A stretch of 64,000 bases of DNA, from NCBI GenBank assembly GCA_900316055.1, contig ONBK01000001.1:186001-250000 (forward strand), in the 5' to 3' direction. Origin of the DNA: an uncultured Bacteroidales bacterium (GTDB lineage: Bacteria; Bacteroidota; Bacteroidia; Bacteroidales; P3). The translations under genes and the position numbers were made by a program. The notes below the pieces were generated by a model. That model saw only the letters and a list, made by a program, of their open reading frames with translations. It was not told the origin of the DNA and did not search any database. The stretch's first letter is position 1; every line of letters starts with the position of its first letter. Positions 43,291 to 51,018 of this stretch are shown here, piece after piece.

Positions 43291-43295
43291 AATAT

Positions 43296-43323
43296 AGTTT
43301 AAAGTTTAAGGTTTAACGTTTAA
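43296..43323 (-). repeat. heptamer array AGTTTAA before the yebC-like gene
   Basis: AGTTTAA, AGTTTAA, GGTTTAA, CGTTTAA on the + strand. It lies 5 bases before the start codon of the YebC-like gene. Confidence 0.85.
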
Positions 43324-43344
43324 AGATTATTGTATTGTGGATTA

Positions 43345-45042
43345 TTAATTATTTTTCAGTTGATTGCGGAGATATTCGGTACATTCCTCGAAAGTCTTGA
43401 AAGTGTGATTCTCGGGGACGAGGTCGGGGATGAGGTTCATCTTGGTGAGCATGTACATGGGCTGGGGCTGAATGATGGTCATCAGCACTTGGGCGCCACG
43501 GGCTTGAATATCCTTGACGGCTTCCTCCATAGCATAGAGGCCGCTCTGATCCATGAAGGAGACCAGTCGCATGCGGATAATGACAATCTTGGCATCGGCA
43601 GGAACGGTCTGCATCACCTCCTTGAACTTGTTGATGGTACCGAAGAAGATGGGGCCGTTAAGACGTTGAACATAAATCTTATGCGCCACGGTGTCAGGCA
43701 TACCGTGCTCATCGTCCCAAGGGCTCTCCTTGTCGAAATTGGTGAGTTCCTGACTGCTATAGCCACCCTCAACGAGGTCGGAAGCGCGCTTCATAAAGAG
43801 TACACATGCGATGACCATACCAATACCCACAGCGGTGAGAAGGTCGACAAAGACGGTGACTAAGAAGACCACAATAAGCACCACGGCATCGGCACGGGGA
43901 ATCTTGACGAGGTCCTTGAAACCCTTGAAGTCAATGATGCCCCAACCCACGGTAATCAGGATACCGGCGAGAACAGACAGCGGCACATACTGCACCACAC
44001 TTCCCAGGCCTAACATAATGGCCAACAGGAGGATGGCGTGGGTCATTCCTGAGAGCTGTGTACGACCACCAGACTTGACATTGACTACGGTACGCATAGT
44101 GGCTCCGGCTCCGGGAAGACCACAGAAAAGTCCGGCAACGGCGTTACCGATACCCTGTCCTATCAACTCACGATTGCTGTTGTGCTTGGTCTTGGTGATA
44201 TTGTCAGCCACCACGGAGGTGAGCAACGTGTCAATACTTCCGAGTCCTGCGAGGGTAAGTCCGGGGATGATGGCGGCGATGAGGATGGCGCCCCAATTAA
44301 GGCCTTCGAGGGTGACATGATCGTTGGCGAAGAAAGGCAAGGGAAGTCCGGCAGGAATCTCACCGATGGTGGCCACGCCGTTCATGTCGATAAAACGCGA
44401 GATGACAGTCATCACGATAAGGGCCACAAGCGTGGAGGGCACTTTCTTGGTGAGCAACGGGAAGAGGTAGATAATGGCCACCGTAGCGACACCGAGGAGC
44501 AACGCAGTGAGGCTGGTCTGGGAGAAAGCCTCGGGAAGTCCTGCCAACTGGTCGACCATCGTTCCACTACCATTCTGTCCCACAAGTGGATAAAGTTGCT
44601 GCAAGATGATAATGACACCGATACCACTCATAAAACCGCTGAGAACGGGATACGGTATATAACGGACATATTTGCCGATTTTGATGAGGCCAAAGAGAAT
44701 CTGGAAAAGTCCACAGAAAATGGCGGCAAGGGCCATCGAGATAAAGACCTCGGAGAGGGATCCTCCCGAGGAGGCCCACGCGCCGGAGACAAGGGTGGCG
44801 GTAATGACGGTCATTGGACCCGTAGGACCAGAAATCTGACTGTGGGTACCGCCGAAGAGGGCGGCAAAGAAGCCGAGGAGCATAGCTCCAGTGAGTCCTA
44901 CATAGGCTCCGAGAGAAGCGGCGTCGGGACTGTCGACACCACTGAAGGCCTGTATACCGAAGGCCAGTGCCAACGGCAACGCAACGATACCGGCGGTAAC
45001 GCCGCCGAAGAGGTCGCCTTTGAGATTGCTAAAGAGTTTCAT
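43345..45042 (-). CDS. SulP-family anion transporter with STAS domain
   Basis: 565 residues. About 10-12 membrane helices, starting LFGGVTAGIVALPLALAFGIQAFSG and including GPTGPMTVI, the SulP signature region. The C-terminal STAS domain is seen around IVIIRMRLVSFMDQSGLYAM, with the conserved DxSG changed to DQSG. SulP proteins carry sulfate, bicarbonate or dicarboxylates; the substrate cannot be told here. It is 25 bases from the PAP2-phosphatase gene on the same strand. Confidence 0.93.
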   Translation of the reverse strand: MKLFSNLKGDLFGGVTAGIVALPLALAFGIQAFSGVDSPDAASLGAYVGLTGAMLLGFFAALFGGTHSQISGPTGPMTVITATLVSGAWASSGGSLSEVFISMALAAIFCGLFQILFGLIKIGKYVRYIPYPVLSGFMSGIGVIIILQQLYPLVGQNGSGTMVDQLAGLPEAFSQTSLTALLLGVATVAIIYLFPLLTKKVPSTLVALIVMTVISRFIDMNGVATIGEIPAGLPLPFFANDHVTLEGLNWGAILIAAIIPGLTLAGLGSIDTLLTSVVADNITKTKHNSNRELIGQGIGNAVAGLFCGLPGAGATMRTVVNVKSGGRTQLSGMTHAILLLAIMLGLGSVVQYVPLSVLAGILITVGWGIIDFKGFKDLVKIPRADAVVLIVVFLVTVFVDLLTAVGIGMVIACVLFMKRASDLVEGGYSSQELTNFDKESPWDDEHGMPDTVAHKIYVQRLNGPIFFGTINKFKEVMQTVPADAKIVIIRMRLVSFMDQSGLYAMEEAVKDIQARGAQVLMTIIQPQPMYMLTKMNLIPDLVPENHTFKTFEECTEYLRNQLKNN

Positions 45043-45067
45043 ATTATTCTATTTTCTAATTTCTTTT

Positions 45068-45709
45068 TTAGTCGAGAACCCAATATACAAGTGAGGTGCT
45101 GAGGATGCCGAGCCCGGCACCGGCAAGGACATCGCCAGCCCAGTGACGGTTGTTATAGACACGCATAATACCCACAAGGGTGGCCACTGAGTAGGCCGCC
45201 ACCGCCAACCAAGGATGCTCCCTGCCGTATTCACGGCGGATAATCTCAGCACCGACAAAAGCGGTGAATGTGTGACCCGAGGGGAAACTATTGTTTGCCG
45301 AATGGTCAGGACGCTTCAAGGCGAAGCCGTATTTGAAAGCATTGAGCCATCCCGAACCCAACAGGTAACTGCCTCCTTCAAGAAGGAGAAGTTTCTTCAT
45401 GTCGTGTCTTCCTTCAAAACCACAAAGGTTGAGAACGACAGGAGTGACGGCAGGAAGGTATTGTAGGTAATTGTCGAACTCAAGTCTCGGAGGATCATAA
45501 AAAGTCACCTCGTCGCGCAAAGCAACGGCCCAACTGTTGACATCAGGCTGATAGGCCGCCAGCAACCCAAGCCCGATAAGTCCTGTAGAGGTGGCACTCA
45601 TGGTGATATTCTCACCAAGGCTTGCAGGCGGGATAACATCACATGTGTCCTGTGCATGCGCAGGCAGGAGAACGGCCATGAACAGTATTATGAGCACATA
45701 CTTCTTCAC
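45068..45709 (-). CDS. PAP2-superfamily membrane phosphatase
   Basis: 213 residues. Signal peptide MKKYVLIILFMAVLLPAHA. The three phosphatase motifs are KRPDHSANNSFPSGH (motifs 1-2) and RVYNNRHWAGDVLAG (motif 3, His and Asp). Such enzymes remove phosphate from lipid phosphates such as undecaprenyl pyrophosphate or phosphatidylglycerophosphate. Its start overlaps the comB stop by 4 bases. The substrate is unassigned. Confidence 0.88.
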   Translation of the reverse strand: MKKYVLIILFMAVLLPAHAQDTCDVIPPASLGENITMSATSTGLIGLGLLAAYQPDVNSWAVALRDEVTFYDPPRLEFDNYLQYLPAVTPVVLNLCGFEGRHDMKKLLLLEGGSYLLGSGWLNAFKYGFALKRPDHSANNSFPSGHTFTAFVGAEIIRREYGREHPWLAVAAYSVATLVGIMRVYNNRHWAGDVLAGAGLGILSTSLVYWVLD

Positions 45710-46422
45710 AGTGTCAGCACTCCTTTCTTCAGTATGGGAACCACCGGACAGGTGTTCATTTCAAAGGCGAACTCAATGTCAGCCTGAGCCTGAGTCCCAA
45801 ATCCCTGCAGACGGTGGACATGAGAGGCCTTGCTACAATAGGTATAGGGATCGTTTTGTGTCAAATACCAGAGGTCGAGTGCCATGTGGGCAGAGTCGCC
45901 TAAAGGTGAAAGGTGGGAGGCGAAGGGAGAAAGGCGGTCGATGATAGCACCAGCCACAAGTGTGTCCTCGAGGCAGAAGTCGTTTCGCCAGCCTGAGCAG
46001 AGCAGCACCACATCCCTACCCTCTTCTTTCAACCGCTCGCAGAGCGCATCGATGTTGGCGAAAGCCCCCACCAACGTCAAATCGGCATCGGCGGCACGAA
46101 GGATGGAGACGGTGCCATTGGTGGTGCTATAAGCCAGACGCACACCGCACATATCCTTGCTCATGTATTCCGTAGGCGAGTTGCCGTAGTCGGAGCCGGG
46201 AAGTTTCTTGCCACCACGTTCGGCAGCAACAGCGTAGCCCTGTGCCCGGTAGGGTTCCAAGGCCTCGAGGCTATCTAAAGGCACCACCTCGCGACATCCT
46301 GCCTGGAAAGCGGCACAGACTGCGGTGGTGGCACGCAAGAGGTCGATTGCCACCGTGACATGATGCTCCGTGACAGTGCGATAAGGATAGAGGGCGGGAG
46401 TGAGCGAGACTTCGACTTTCAT
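45706..46422 (-). CDS. comB: 2-phosphosulfolactate phosphatase (ComB family)
   Basis: 238 residues. Motifs are VAIDLLRATTAVCAAFQAG, AERGGKKLPGSDYGNSP, YSTTNGTVSI and LCSGWRNDFCLEDTLVAGAI, which fit ComB. In methanogens ComB acts in coenzyme M synthesis; in bacteria it is linked to sulfolactate metabolism, and its role in Bacteroidales is unsettled. A translated heptamer array gives DRLSPFASHLSPLGDS after the LVAGAI helix. It starts 2 bases before the GNA1162-like gene's stop. Confidence 0.88.
   Translation of the reverse strand: MKVEVSLTPALYPYRTVTEHHVTVAIDLLRATTAVCAAFQAGCREVVPLDSLEALEPYRAQGYAVAAERGGKKLPGSDYGNSPTEYMSKDMCGVRLAYSTTNGTVSILRAADADLTLVGAFANIDALCERLKEEGRDVVLLCSGWRNDFCLEDTLVAGAIIDRLSPFASHLSPLGDSAHMALDLWYLTQNDPYTYCSKASHVHRLQGFGTQAQADIEFAFEMNTCPVVPILKKGVLTL
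45902..45936 (-). repeat. heptamer array AAAGGTG in comB
   Basis: AAAGGTG, AAAGGTG, GGAGGCG, AAGGGAG, AAAGGCG on the + strand. It encodes RLSPFASHLSPL. Confidence 0.8.
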
Positions 46423-46423
46423 A

Positions 46424-47284
46424 CTACTCGTAGAGTTCGGTTTTTAGCATCTGTACGCTGCCGTCGGGGTGTATCTTGAGATTGAAATATTCGGGATGCG
46501 AGGGAATATAGCCCTCGGTAGTGTGCTGACGGGCCTTCAATCCGGAGGGCAAATCCTTGAGCACATATTGGTTCAGTATCTCCACCAAGCGACAACGCTG
46601 GGCGGTCTCGATATCACAACCATAGCGACGGGCAAAGTCGGCATCCTCACCAAGCGGTAGCAGATTGCCCTTGAAGTCAGTGGTGAGCATCTTCATGGCA
46701 TTGACAGACACATGCATAAGTTCAAGGCCGGTACGCGCGGAGCGAAGCACATATTCCACTTCGACAGTCCAAGTGTTGTTGGTGGCATTCCATCCATGAA
46801 GGGTGATGAAGAGGACGGCATCAATGCCGAGGTCGGTATAGTAATCGGTGATGTCGTCGTTGCGGAGCTGTTTGCCAGTACGCCATTCGGTGGCGGCAAT
46901 CTGGGCCGATGCCAAGGGACCGGGAAGGTAGTATCCGTGACGTATCAGGGGGTCGGCAGCCGAGAGGTAGAGATGCTTGGCGGCGATGTTGAGCGAGAGG
47001 TTATAGAGCGAGTCGTCGACGGTGCGCAGAGCGTGACGAACAGAGAGGTCGTTGAGGGGAGCGATATAGAGTACCTGCGGACGCTCAGCATAGATGTCGC
47101 TATAGGCATCGAGCTTCTTTTGGCTTCCACAAGCGGAAAGTAGAAGGAGTAAAGGAAGAAAGAAGATTAAAAGGGAATGAAAGGGTGTGAATGGGAGTGA
47201 ATGGGAGTGAACGGACAAATGAACCCTTCCGACACCATTGCCACAAATTTCTTTCTTTCTATTTTTCAATAACCAATAACCCAT
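46424..47284 (-). CDS. GNA1162-like (DUF799) lipoprotein
   Basis: 286 residues as called. The lipobox LLSAC follows a very long N terminus whose sequence (HSHSLPFTPFHSLLIF) is encoded by a decamer array, and even the first codons MGYWLL come from an ATAACC heptamer array. The real start may be internal. The mature part RPQVLYIAPLNDLSVR...GYYLPGPLASAQIA, GIDAVLFITLHGWN fits DUF799/GNA1162, which normally occurs with CsgG- and DUF4810-type lipoproteins in envelope complexes. The DUF4810 partner is next door; a CsgG gene is not. Confidence 0.8.
   Translation of the reverse strand: MGYWLLKNRKKEICGNGVGRVHLSVHSHSLPFTPFHSLLIFFLPLLLLLSACGSQKKLDAYSDIYAERPQVLYIAPLNDLSVRHALRTVDDSLYNLSLNIAAKHLYLSAADPLIRHGYYLPGPLASAQIAATEWRTGKQLRNDDITDYYTDLGIDAVLFITLHGWNATNNTWTVEVEYVLRSARTGLELMHVSVNAMKMLTTDFKGNLLPLGEDADFARRYGCDIETAQRCRLVEILNQYVLKDLPSGLKARQHTTEGYIPSHPEYFNLKIHPDGSVQMLKTELYE
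47171..47210 (-). repeat. decamer array ATGGGAGTGA in a lipoprotein signal region
   Basis: AAGGGAATGA, AAGGGTGTGA, ATGGGAGTGA, ATGGGAGTGA on the + strand. It encodes SHSLPFTPFHSL ahead of the hydrophobic core. Confidence 0.85.
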
Positions 47285-47296
47285 AACCTATAAACC
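47269..47296 (-). repeat. heptamer array ATAACCn at the GNA1162-like start
   Basis: ATAACCA, ATAACCC, ATAACCT, ATAAACC on the + strand. It straddles the annotated start codon. Confidence 0.8.
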
Positions 47297-47297
47297 T

Positions 47298-48137
47298 TCA
47301 TTTTTTCTTTCGGTTCTTTCGGGCCTCTTCTCGTTCGGCGGCTTTGCGCTTGCGCTCCTCTTCGCGCTGGGCGGCTTTCTGCTTGCGTTCTTCCTCACGT
47401 TGCTGCTCGCGGACTTTCTGTTCAGCTTTGCGGGCCTCTTCCTTTGCCTTCTTCTCTTGATCGCGGTCGGCCTGAGCCTGCTTGCGGGCCTCGATGGCGG
47501 CCTGCTTGACGGCGGCTATCGAGTCGGCGATATGCTGCTGGCGCATAGCCTCCTCGGCCTGCTGCTTCTCTAACAGTTCACGCTTCTGGGTGGCGGTGAG
47601 GCGGATGGGATACTCGACAGAATCTGTCGGTGTCTGCTGCGAAATCCATACGCTGTCGGTGCTGTCGATGACGGGTGCCACCGGAGGCAGAGGCCTGAGG
47701 GCTGTGAGGGAGTCGTAAGCCCAAGAGGCCAACTGAGCAAGATTGGCGGTATCGCGCGCCGTCGCCAACGTGTCGACCAGCATGTCGGGCATCAGGCGCT
47801 TCTTGATGCGCTGCACCATCCCACGACTCTCGGGGAAAGCCTTCATCTCGGCATTGAGCATGCGACAGGCGGTACCCGTGTGGCCCATAAGGGCCAGCGT
47901 GACACCATACTCGGCATACATACCGGGATGGAGGGTATCGGCCTTCACGGCAGCATTGAGACTATGGGCGTAGGCCGTAGCCAACTCATACAATCCGCCA
48001 TAGGTAGAAACCGTCTGGTAGCGCAACACCTCGGCACGAGGCACCCCGACGTATTCGCCGGAACAAGAGGCAAGGAAAATGAAAAATGAAAAATGAAAAA
48101 TGAAGAATTGGCTGACGCGAACCAACCGCTTCATCAT
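47298..48137 (-). CDS. DUF4810 lipoprotein with a long charged coiled-coil tail
   Basis: 279 residues from the Met at 48137. The signal peptide core QFFIFHFSFFIFLASC is encoded by a GAAAAAT heptamer array and ends in a good lipobox. The domain STYGGLYELATAYAHSLNAA to MYAEYGVTLALMGHTGTACR matches DUF4810. From about residue 190 a Lys/Arg/Glu/Gln/Ala-rich helix runs to the end (AQREEERKRKAAEREEARK), unusual for the family. An alternative start at 48182 (MRMKNEEL) lies within another array. It precedes the GNA1162-like partner. Confidence 0.78.
   Translation of the reverse strand: MMKRLVRVSQFFIFHFSFFIFLASCSGEYVGVPRAEVLRYQTVSTYGGLYELATAYAHSLNAAVKADTLHPGMYAEYGVTLALMGHTGTACRMLNAEMKAFPESRGMVQRIKKRLMPDMLVDTLATARDTANLAQLASWAYDSLTALRPLPPVAPVIDSTDSVWISQQTPTDSVEYPIRLTATQKRELLEKQQAEEAMRQQHIADSIAAVKQAAIEARKQAQADRDQEKKAKEEARKAEQKVREQQREEERKQKAAQREEERKRKAAEREEARKNRKKK
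48074..48101 (-). repeat. heptamer array GAAAAAT encoding a signal-peptide core
   Basis: GGAAAAT, GAAAAAT, GAAAAAT, GAAAAAT on the + strand. On the coding strand it gives the Phe/Ile-rich h-region FFIFHFSFFIF. Confidence 0.9.
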
Positions 48138-48159
48138 TCCAGATTTCTGTCCCCTATTT

Positions 48160-48194
48160 AATTCTTCATTCTTCATTCTCAATCCTTAATTCAA
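48160..48194 (-). repeat. heptamer array CATTCTT between rnpB and the DUF4810 gene
   Basis: AATTCTT, CATTCTT, CATTCTC, AATCCTT, AATTCAA on the + strand. It begins 4 bases after the RNase P RNA 3' end. Confidence 0.8.
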
Positions 48195-48197
48195 AAC

Positions 48198-48638
48198 AAA
48201 ATAGCGTGGGTCTGTAAGCCGGGTTCTGTCGTGTTCTATCATTAATCTAGGGCCGCCGTCGCCGACGGTCTCTATCAACCTACCCCCCAACAACGGGCGA
48301 GCCTGCCCTTAAATGTTGGTATACATGGTCTTTCAGCCCATGAGGCTTGCCATCGTGTGCGTCACCGCATCACGTCGTGGGCTCTTACCCCGCGTTTTCA
48401 CCCTTACCTCTCACCTTACGATAAAAGGCGGTTTGTTTTCTGTGGCGCTCGCTGTCACCAGATTGGCTTTAGACCATTGGCTTTCAGTTATTGAAATTGA
48501 CTGCGTCAGCCTCTATAACCTATAACCTATAACCTATAACCAAACCAGTGCCTTCCCGTTAGGAAGCATGGTGGCTCGAGCTGCCCGGACTTTCCTCTCA
48601 GCATCGCTGCCGAGCGATAGAATGACCCTCGCTATTTG
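48198..48638 (-). ncRNA. rnpB: RNase P RNA (class A) carrying a heptamer repeat
   Basis: The catalytic core is plain on the - strand: GAGGAAAGTCCGGGC near the 5' end, ACAGAAAACAAACCGCC, GGTAAGGGTGAAAACG, GGTAAGAGCCCACG, and GACAGAACCCGGCTTACAGA near the 3' end. Helix P1 pairs AAATAGCG/CGCTATTT and GGGTC/GACCC, which sets both ends. It is longer than usual because of an arm of about 90 bases after P8 that contains four GTTATAG units (48513-48540), in the place of helix P9. A -7 element TATTTTTG ends 6 bases upstream. The RNA processes tRNA 5' ends. Confidence 0.95.
48513..48540 (-). repeat. heptamer array CTATAAC x4 inside the RNase P RNA gene
   Basis: Four identical CTATAAC units on the + strand, followed by CAAACC. 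It lies between the P8 hairpin and the conserved ACAGA...CAAACCGCC segment. Confidence 0.95.
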
Positions 48639-48643
48639 GGGTG

Positions 48644-48651
48644 CAAAAATA
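48644..48651 (-). promoter_or_regulatory. -7 promoter element of rnpB
   Basis: TATTTTTGCACCCC; it places transcription start at about 48638. Confidence 0.65.
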
Positions 48652-48734
48652 CACAATTATTTCGACATAAAGTGTTACGCGCGTGAATCTTTTTCGTTCA
48701 GCACTGGAAATCAGCCGATAAAAGAAATGTTTTT

Positions 48735-49583
48735 TTAGCGGATAATGGTCACACTTCCGCGTGCCTCATGCAATTTGCCGTTGGTGTCGCGGAATTTCAT
48801 CACCCAGACATAGGCTCCCTGCGGCAGTGTGGTCCCCTTGGAGGTACCATCCCAGACAAAAGAGGGATCGGTGCTTTGATACACCTGATGACCCGCACGG
48901 TTGTAGATGTAGATATGGAAATAGGATACCGCGGAGGTGAACCTCATGCTGAAAGTGCGGTTGACATCGACATCGCCAGAGGGAACGATGATATTGGGCG
49001 CCCAGAAAAGGTTGTCCTCGTGGACGGGAGGTTCGCTCGGGTTCTCTGCGGATTTCCTGTCGGAAGAGACCCTCTGCTCACACTCCTCCTCCGTCGGCTC
49101 TTTTTCAACAATGGTACAGCCTTCGTGTATGCATCCCCTCCTCAGCTCCTGTTGCGGCTCCGACGGCAATGGCAGGTCGGAGGCCACGTGGTTGTATGAG
49201 GGAACCAAGGAGGTCAGATTTCCTTCTACCTCAGCTATAATGGACGGCACGCTGGCCTCCTCCTTGGCGACGGTCATCGCTACCGTCGTGGGTTCAACAG
49301 CGGGAGTAACCTCTGTTGCCATCGGGGAGGCGGCAGCCACCGGTTCCGTCGCGGGAGTGGTGTTAGCGGACGACAAAGGCTGCTGCACCTGAGCAAGTTG
49401 CGGACCGGCAACAAGCTCGTCTTTATCGCCCGAGGGCCACAACAGCACACTCGCCACTATGACCACAACAGCGACAGCAGAGCCCACTCCTGCGCGACGC
49501 ATGAGGCGACGGCGACGCACTCGCTGCGATATCTTCTCGAAAAGCCCCTCATCGGGCTGCACACGATAATCTTTCAGGTCCAT
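48735..49583 (-). CDS. anti-sigma-like membrane protein with T9SS type B C-terminal domain
   Basis: 282 residues. Cytosolic N terminus MDLKDYRVQPDEGLFEKISQ, a basic stretch and one membrane helix (VGSAVAVVVIVASVLLW). A long Ala/Val/Thr/Pro-rich periplasmic linker follows, then an 80-residue domain NIIVPSGDVDVNRTFSMRF to GSVTIIR with IYNRAGHQVYQST and WDGTSKGTTLPQGAYVW, the gliding-motility-associated/T9SS type B sorting domain. It lies just downstream of the ECF sigma gene, so a role as its anti-sigma factor is likely by position. A membrane-tethered CTD-B would not be secreted in the usual way. Confidence 0.8.
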   Translation of the reverse strand: MDLKDYRVQPDEGLFEKISQRVRRRRLMRRAGVGSAVAVVVIVASVLLWPSGDKDELVAGPQLAQVQQPLSSANTTPATEPVAAASPMATEVTPAVEPTTVAMTVAKEEASVPSIIAEVEGNLTSLVPSYNHVASDLPLPSEPQQELRRGCIHEGCTIVEKEPTEEECEQRVSSDRKSAENPSEPPVHEDNLFWAPNIIVPSGDVDVNRTFSMRFTSAVSYFHIYIYNRAGHQVYQSTDPSFVWDGTSKGTTLPQGAYVWVMKFRDTNGKLHEARGSVTIIR

Positions 49584-49589
49584 ATCTTA

Positions 49590-49603
49590 TTTTTCAATTT
49601 TCA
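49590..49603 (-). repeat. heptamer pair TTTTCAA before the anti-sigma-like gene
   Basis: TTTTCAA twice, then TTTCATT. It begins 7 bases before the start codon. Confidence 0.6.
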
Positions 49604-49616
49604 ATTTCATTTTTTT

Positions 49617-49700
49617 ACCTTTCACCGTTAGCCATTACCCGTTAATCTTTAACCGTTAATCTTTAACCATTAACCGTTAACCGTTAACCGTTACCCATTA
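49617..49700 (-). repeat. twelve-unit heptamer array ACCGTTA/ATCTTTA
   Basis: Units in + order: ACCTTTC, ACCGTTA, GCCATTA, CCCGTTA, ATCTTTA, ACCGTTA, ATCTTTA, ACCATTA, ACCGTTA, ACCGTTA, ACCGTTA, CCCATTA. It is the longest heptamer array in the window. It provides the stop codon and last residues of the ECF sigma factor and fills the space to the anti-sigma gene. Confidence 0.93.
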
Positions 49701-50209
49701 CCCCTCAACATCCCTCTCAGCGCCGCCTTTGCCCGGCAGAGGGTGGCGCGGACGGCCGAAGACGTCTGCCCCAATCGCTGTGCGGCCTCCTCACAGCTGT
49801 AGCCTTCCACCTCGACAAGGTTGAAGACCGCCTGCTGGTGAGGCGGCAACTTCTGGATGGCAGCCACTATCTCGTCCATCGCGAAGGGGTCCAGCGGCAA
49901 CGTCACAGGCTCTTCCAAAGTGTCGTCAATGAAGCGCAACTCCTTGCGTCGGTGGAAAGAATCGATACACACATTCACCATAATCTGGTGAATCCACGCC
50001 CCTACCCTCTCGGGGTCTTTCAATGTCCCCAGCTTCTCGAAAACCTTGACGAAGCCGTCCTGCAGCAGGTCCTGCGCCTCCTCGCGGCTGCGCGAATAGC
50101 GCATACACACACCCATCGCCATAGGCGCCATCTCCTCGTAAAGCGCACGCATCGCTCGCTCGTCGTGCTTGCGGCACCTCTTCACCAACTGTGTGTATTC
50201 TTCACTCAT
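49691..50209 (-). CDS. ECF-type RNA polymerase sigma factor
   Basis: 172 residues. Region 2: AQDLLQDGFVKVFEKLGTLK and RVGAWIHQIMVNVCIDSFHRRK. Region 4: LPPHQQAVFNLVEVEGYSCE followed by EAAQRLGQTSSAVRATLCRA, the helix-turn-helix. Group IV sigma factors of this kind answer envelope signals through a partner anti-sigma protein, here probably the product of the next gene. The last codons (RGNG stop) run into the heptamer array, so the C terminus was set by the repeat. Confidence 0.93.
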   Translation of the reverse strand: MSEEYTQLVKRCRKHDERAMRALYEEMAPMAMGVCMRYSRSREEAQDLLQDGFVKVFEKLGTLKDPERVGAWIHQIMVNVCIDSFHRRKELRFIDDTLEEPVTLPLDPFAMDEIVAAIQKLPPHQQAVFNLVEVEGYSCEEAAQRLGQTSSAVRATLCRAKAALRGMLRGNG

Positions 50210-50249
50210 TTTACATCATAGACGAAGAAAAATGCAAAACGCTGCACTG

Positions 50250-50906
50250 TTAACATTTTTTAACGGAAATAATAGTGGCCGTTCCGTCGGCGACGCGGAA
50301 ACGGACCTCCCAGCGGTCGAACAGCATCGCGTAGATGCGGTCGGGATCCTCCTGGTAGTGTGGGCGCGGATCCTGTGACAGCGACTGGCAGAGGGCGTTG
50401 CAGAGGTCGGCTGGGAGAGCATCCGTCAACCCTTCGGGGTCAGCGACGGAGAGCGCTGCCGGCGGTGCCGACTGGGCAAAGCCGCTGCGAGCCTCAGGGT
50501 GACTGTCGGCATAGGAAAGGTAGGGTTTGATGTCGTAGATGGGGGTACCGTCAACGAGGTCGGCCCCCTGCACCACCAACACAGGTCCCGGTTCCACCCT
50601 CAGCAGGCGCACACAGGAGAGCCCGATGGGATTGGGACGGAAAGGACTGCGAGTAGCGAAGACCCCTACCCTCTTGTTGCCTCCCAATCGTGGTGGACGC
50701 ACAGTGGGCGACCATTCCTTACGTTCGGCGAGGTGAAACTGCCAGATGAGCCAGAGGTAGTCGAACTCTTCGATTCCGCGGACAGCCTCCGCCACGCGAA
50801 ACTCAGGCTCGAAAACCACCCGCGCCTCATACTCCGTCAGTCCCGCTTGCCGCGGAACCCCGAACTTGGTCTTGAACGGCGTCTCGATATGAGCAATCTG
50901 TATCAC
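50250..50906 (-). CDS. trmO: tRNA (adenine(37)-N6)-methyltransferase TrmO/TsaA
   Basis: 218 residues from a GTG at 50906. It starts VIQIAHIETPFKTKFGVPRQ and continues FRPNPIGLSCVRLL and VDGTPIYDIKPYLSYADS, the signatures of TrmO, which methylates t6A37 in tRNAs for threonine using AdoMet. An upstream ATG at 50975 would add 23 residues unlike the family, and a weak -7 element TTACTTTTA lies between the two, so GTG is preferred. It is monocistronic, 40 bases upstream of the ECF sigma gene. Confidence 0.9.
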   Translation of the reverse strand: MIQIAHIETPFKTKFGVPRQAGLTEYEARVVFEPEFRVAEAVRGIEEFDYLWLIWQFHLAERKEWSPTVRPPRLGGNKRVGVFATRSPFRPNPIGLSCVRLLRVEPGPVLVVQGADLVDGTPIYDIKPYLSYADSHPEARSGFAQSAPPAALSVADPEGLTDALPADLCNALCQSLSQDPRPHYQEDPDRIYAMLFDRWEVRFRVADGTATIISVKKC

Positions 50907-51018
50907 CTTTCCTGTCTTTTGTAAAAGTAACGCAGAAGCCCACAAAAAATTGTCCTGCCCGCCGCCCACATCCAAATGTCTTGAACACTAAAACAAAAAG
51001 AGGGTGTCCCATAAGACA

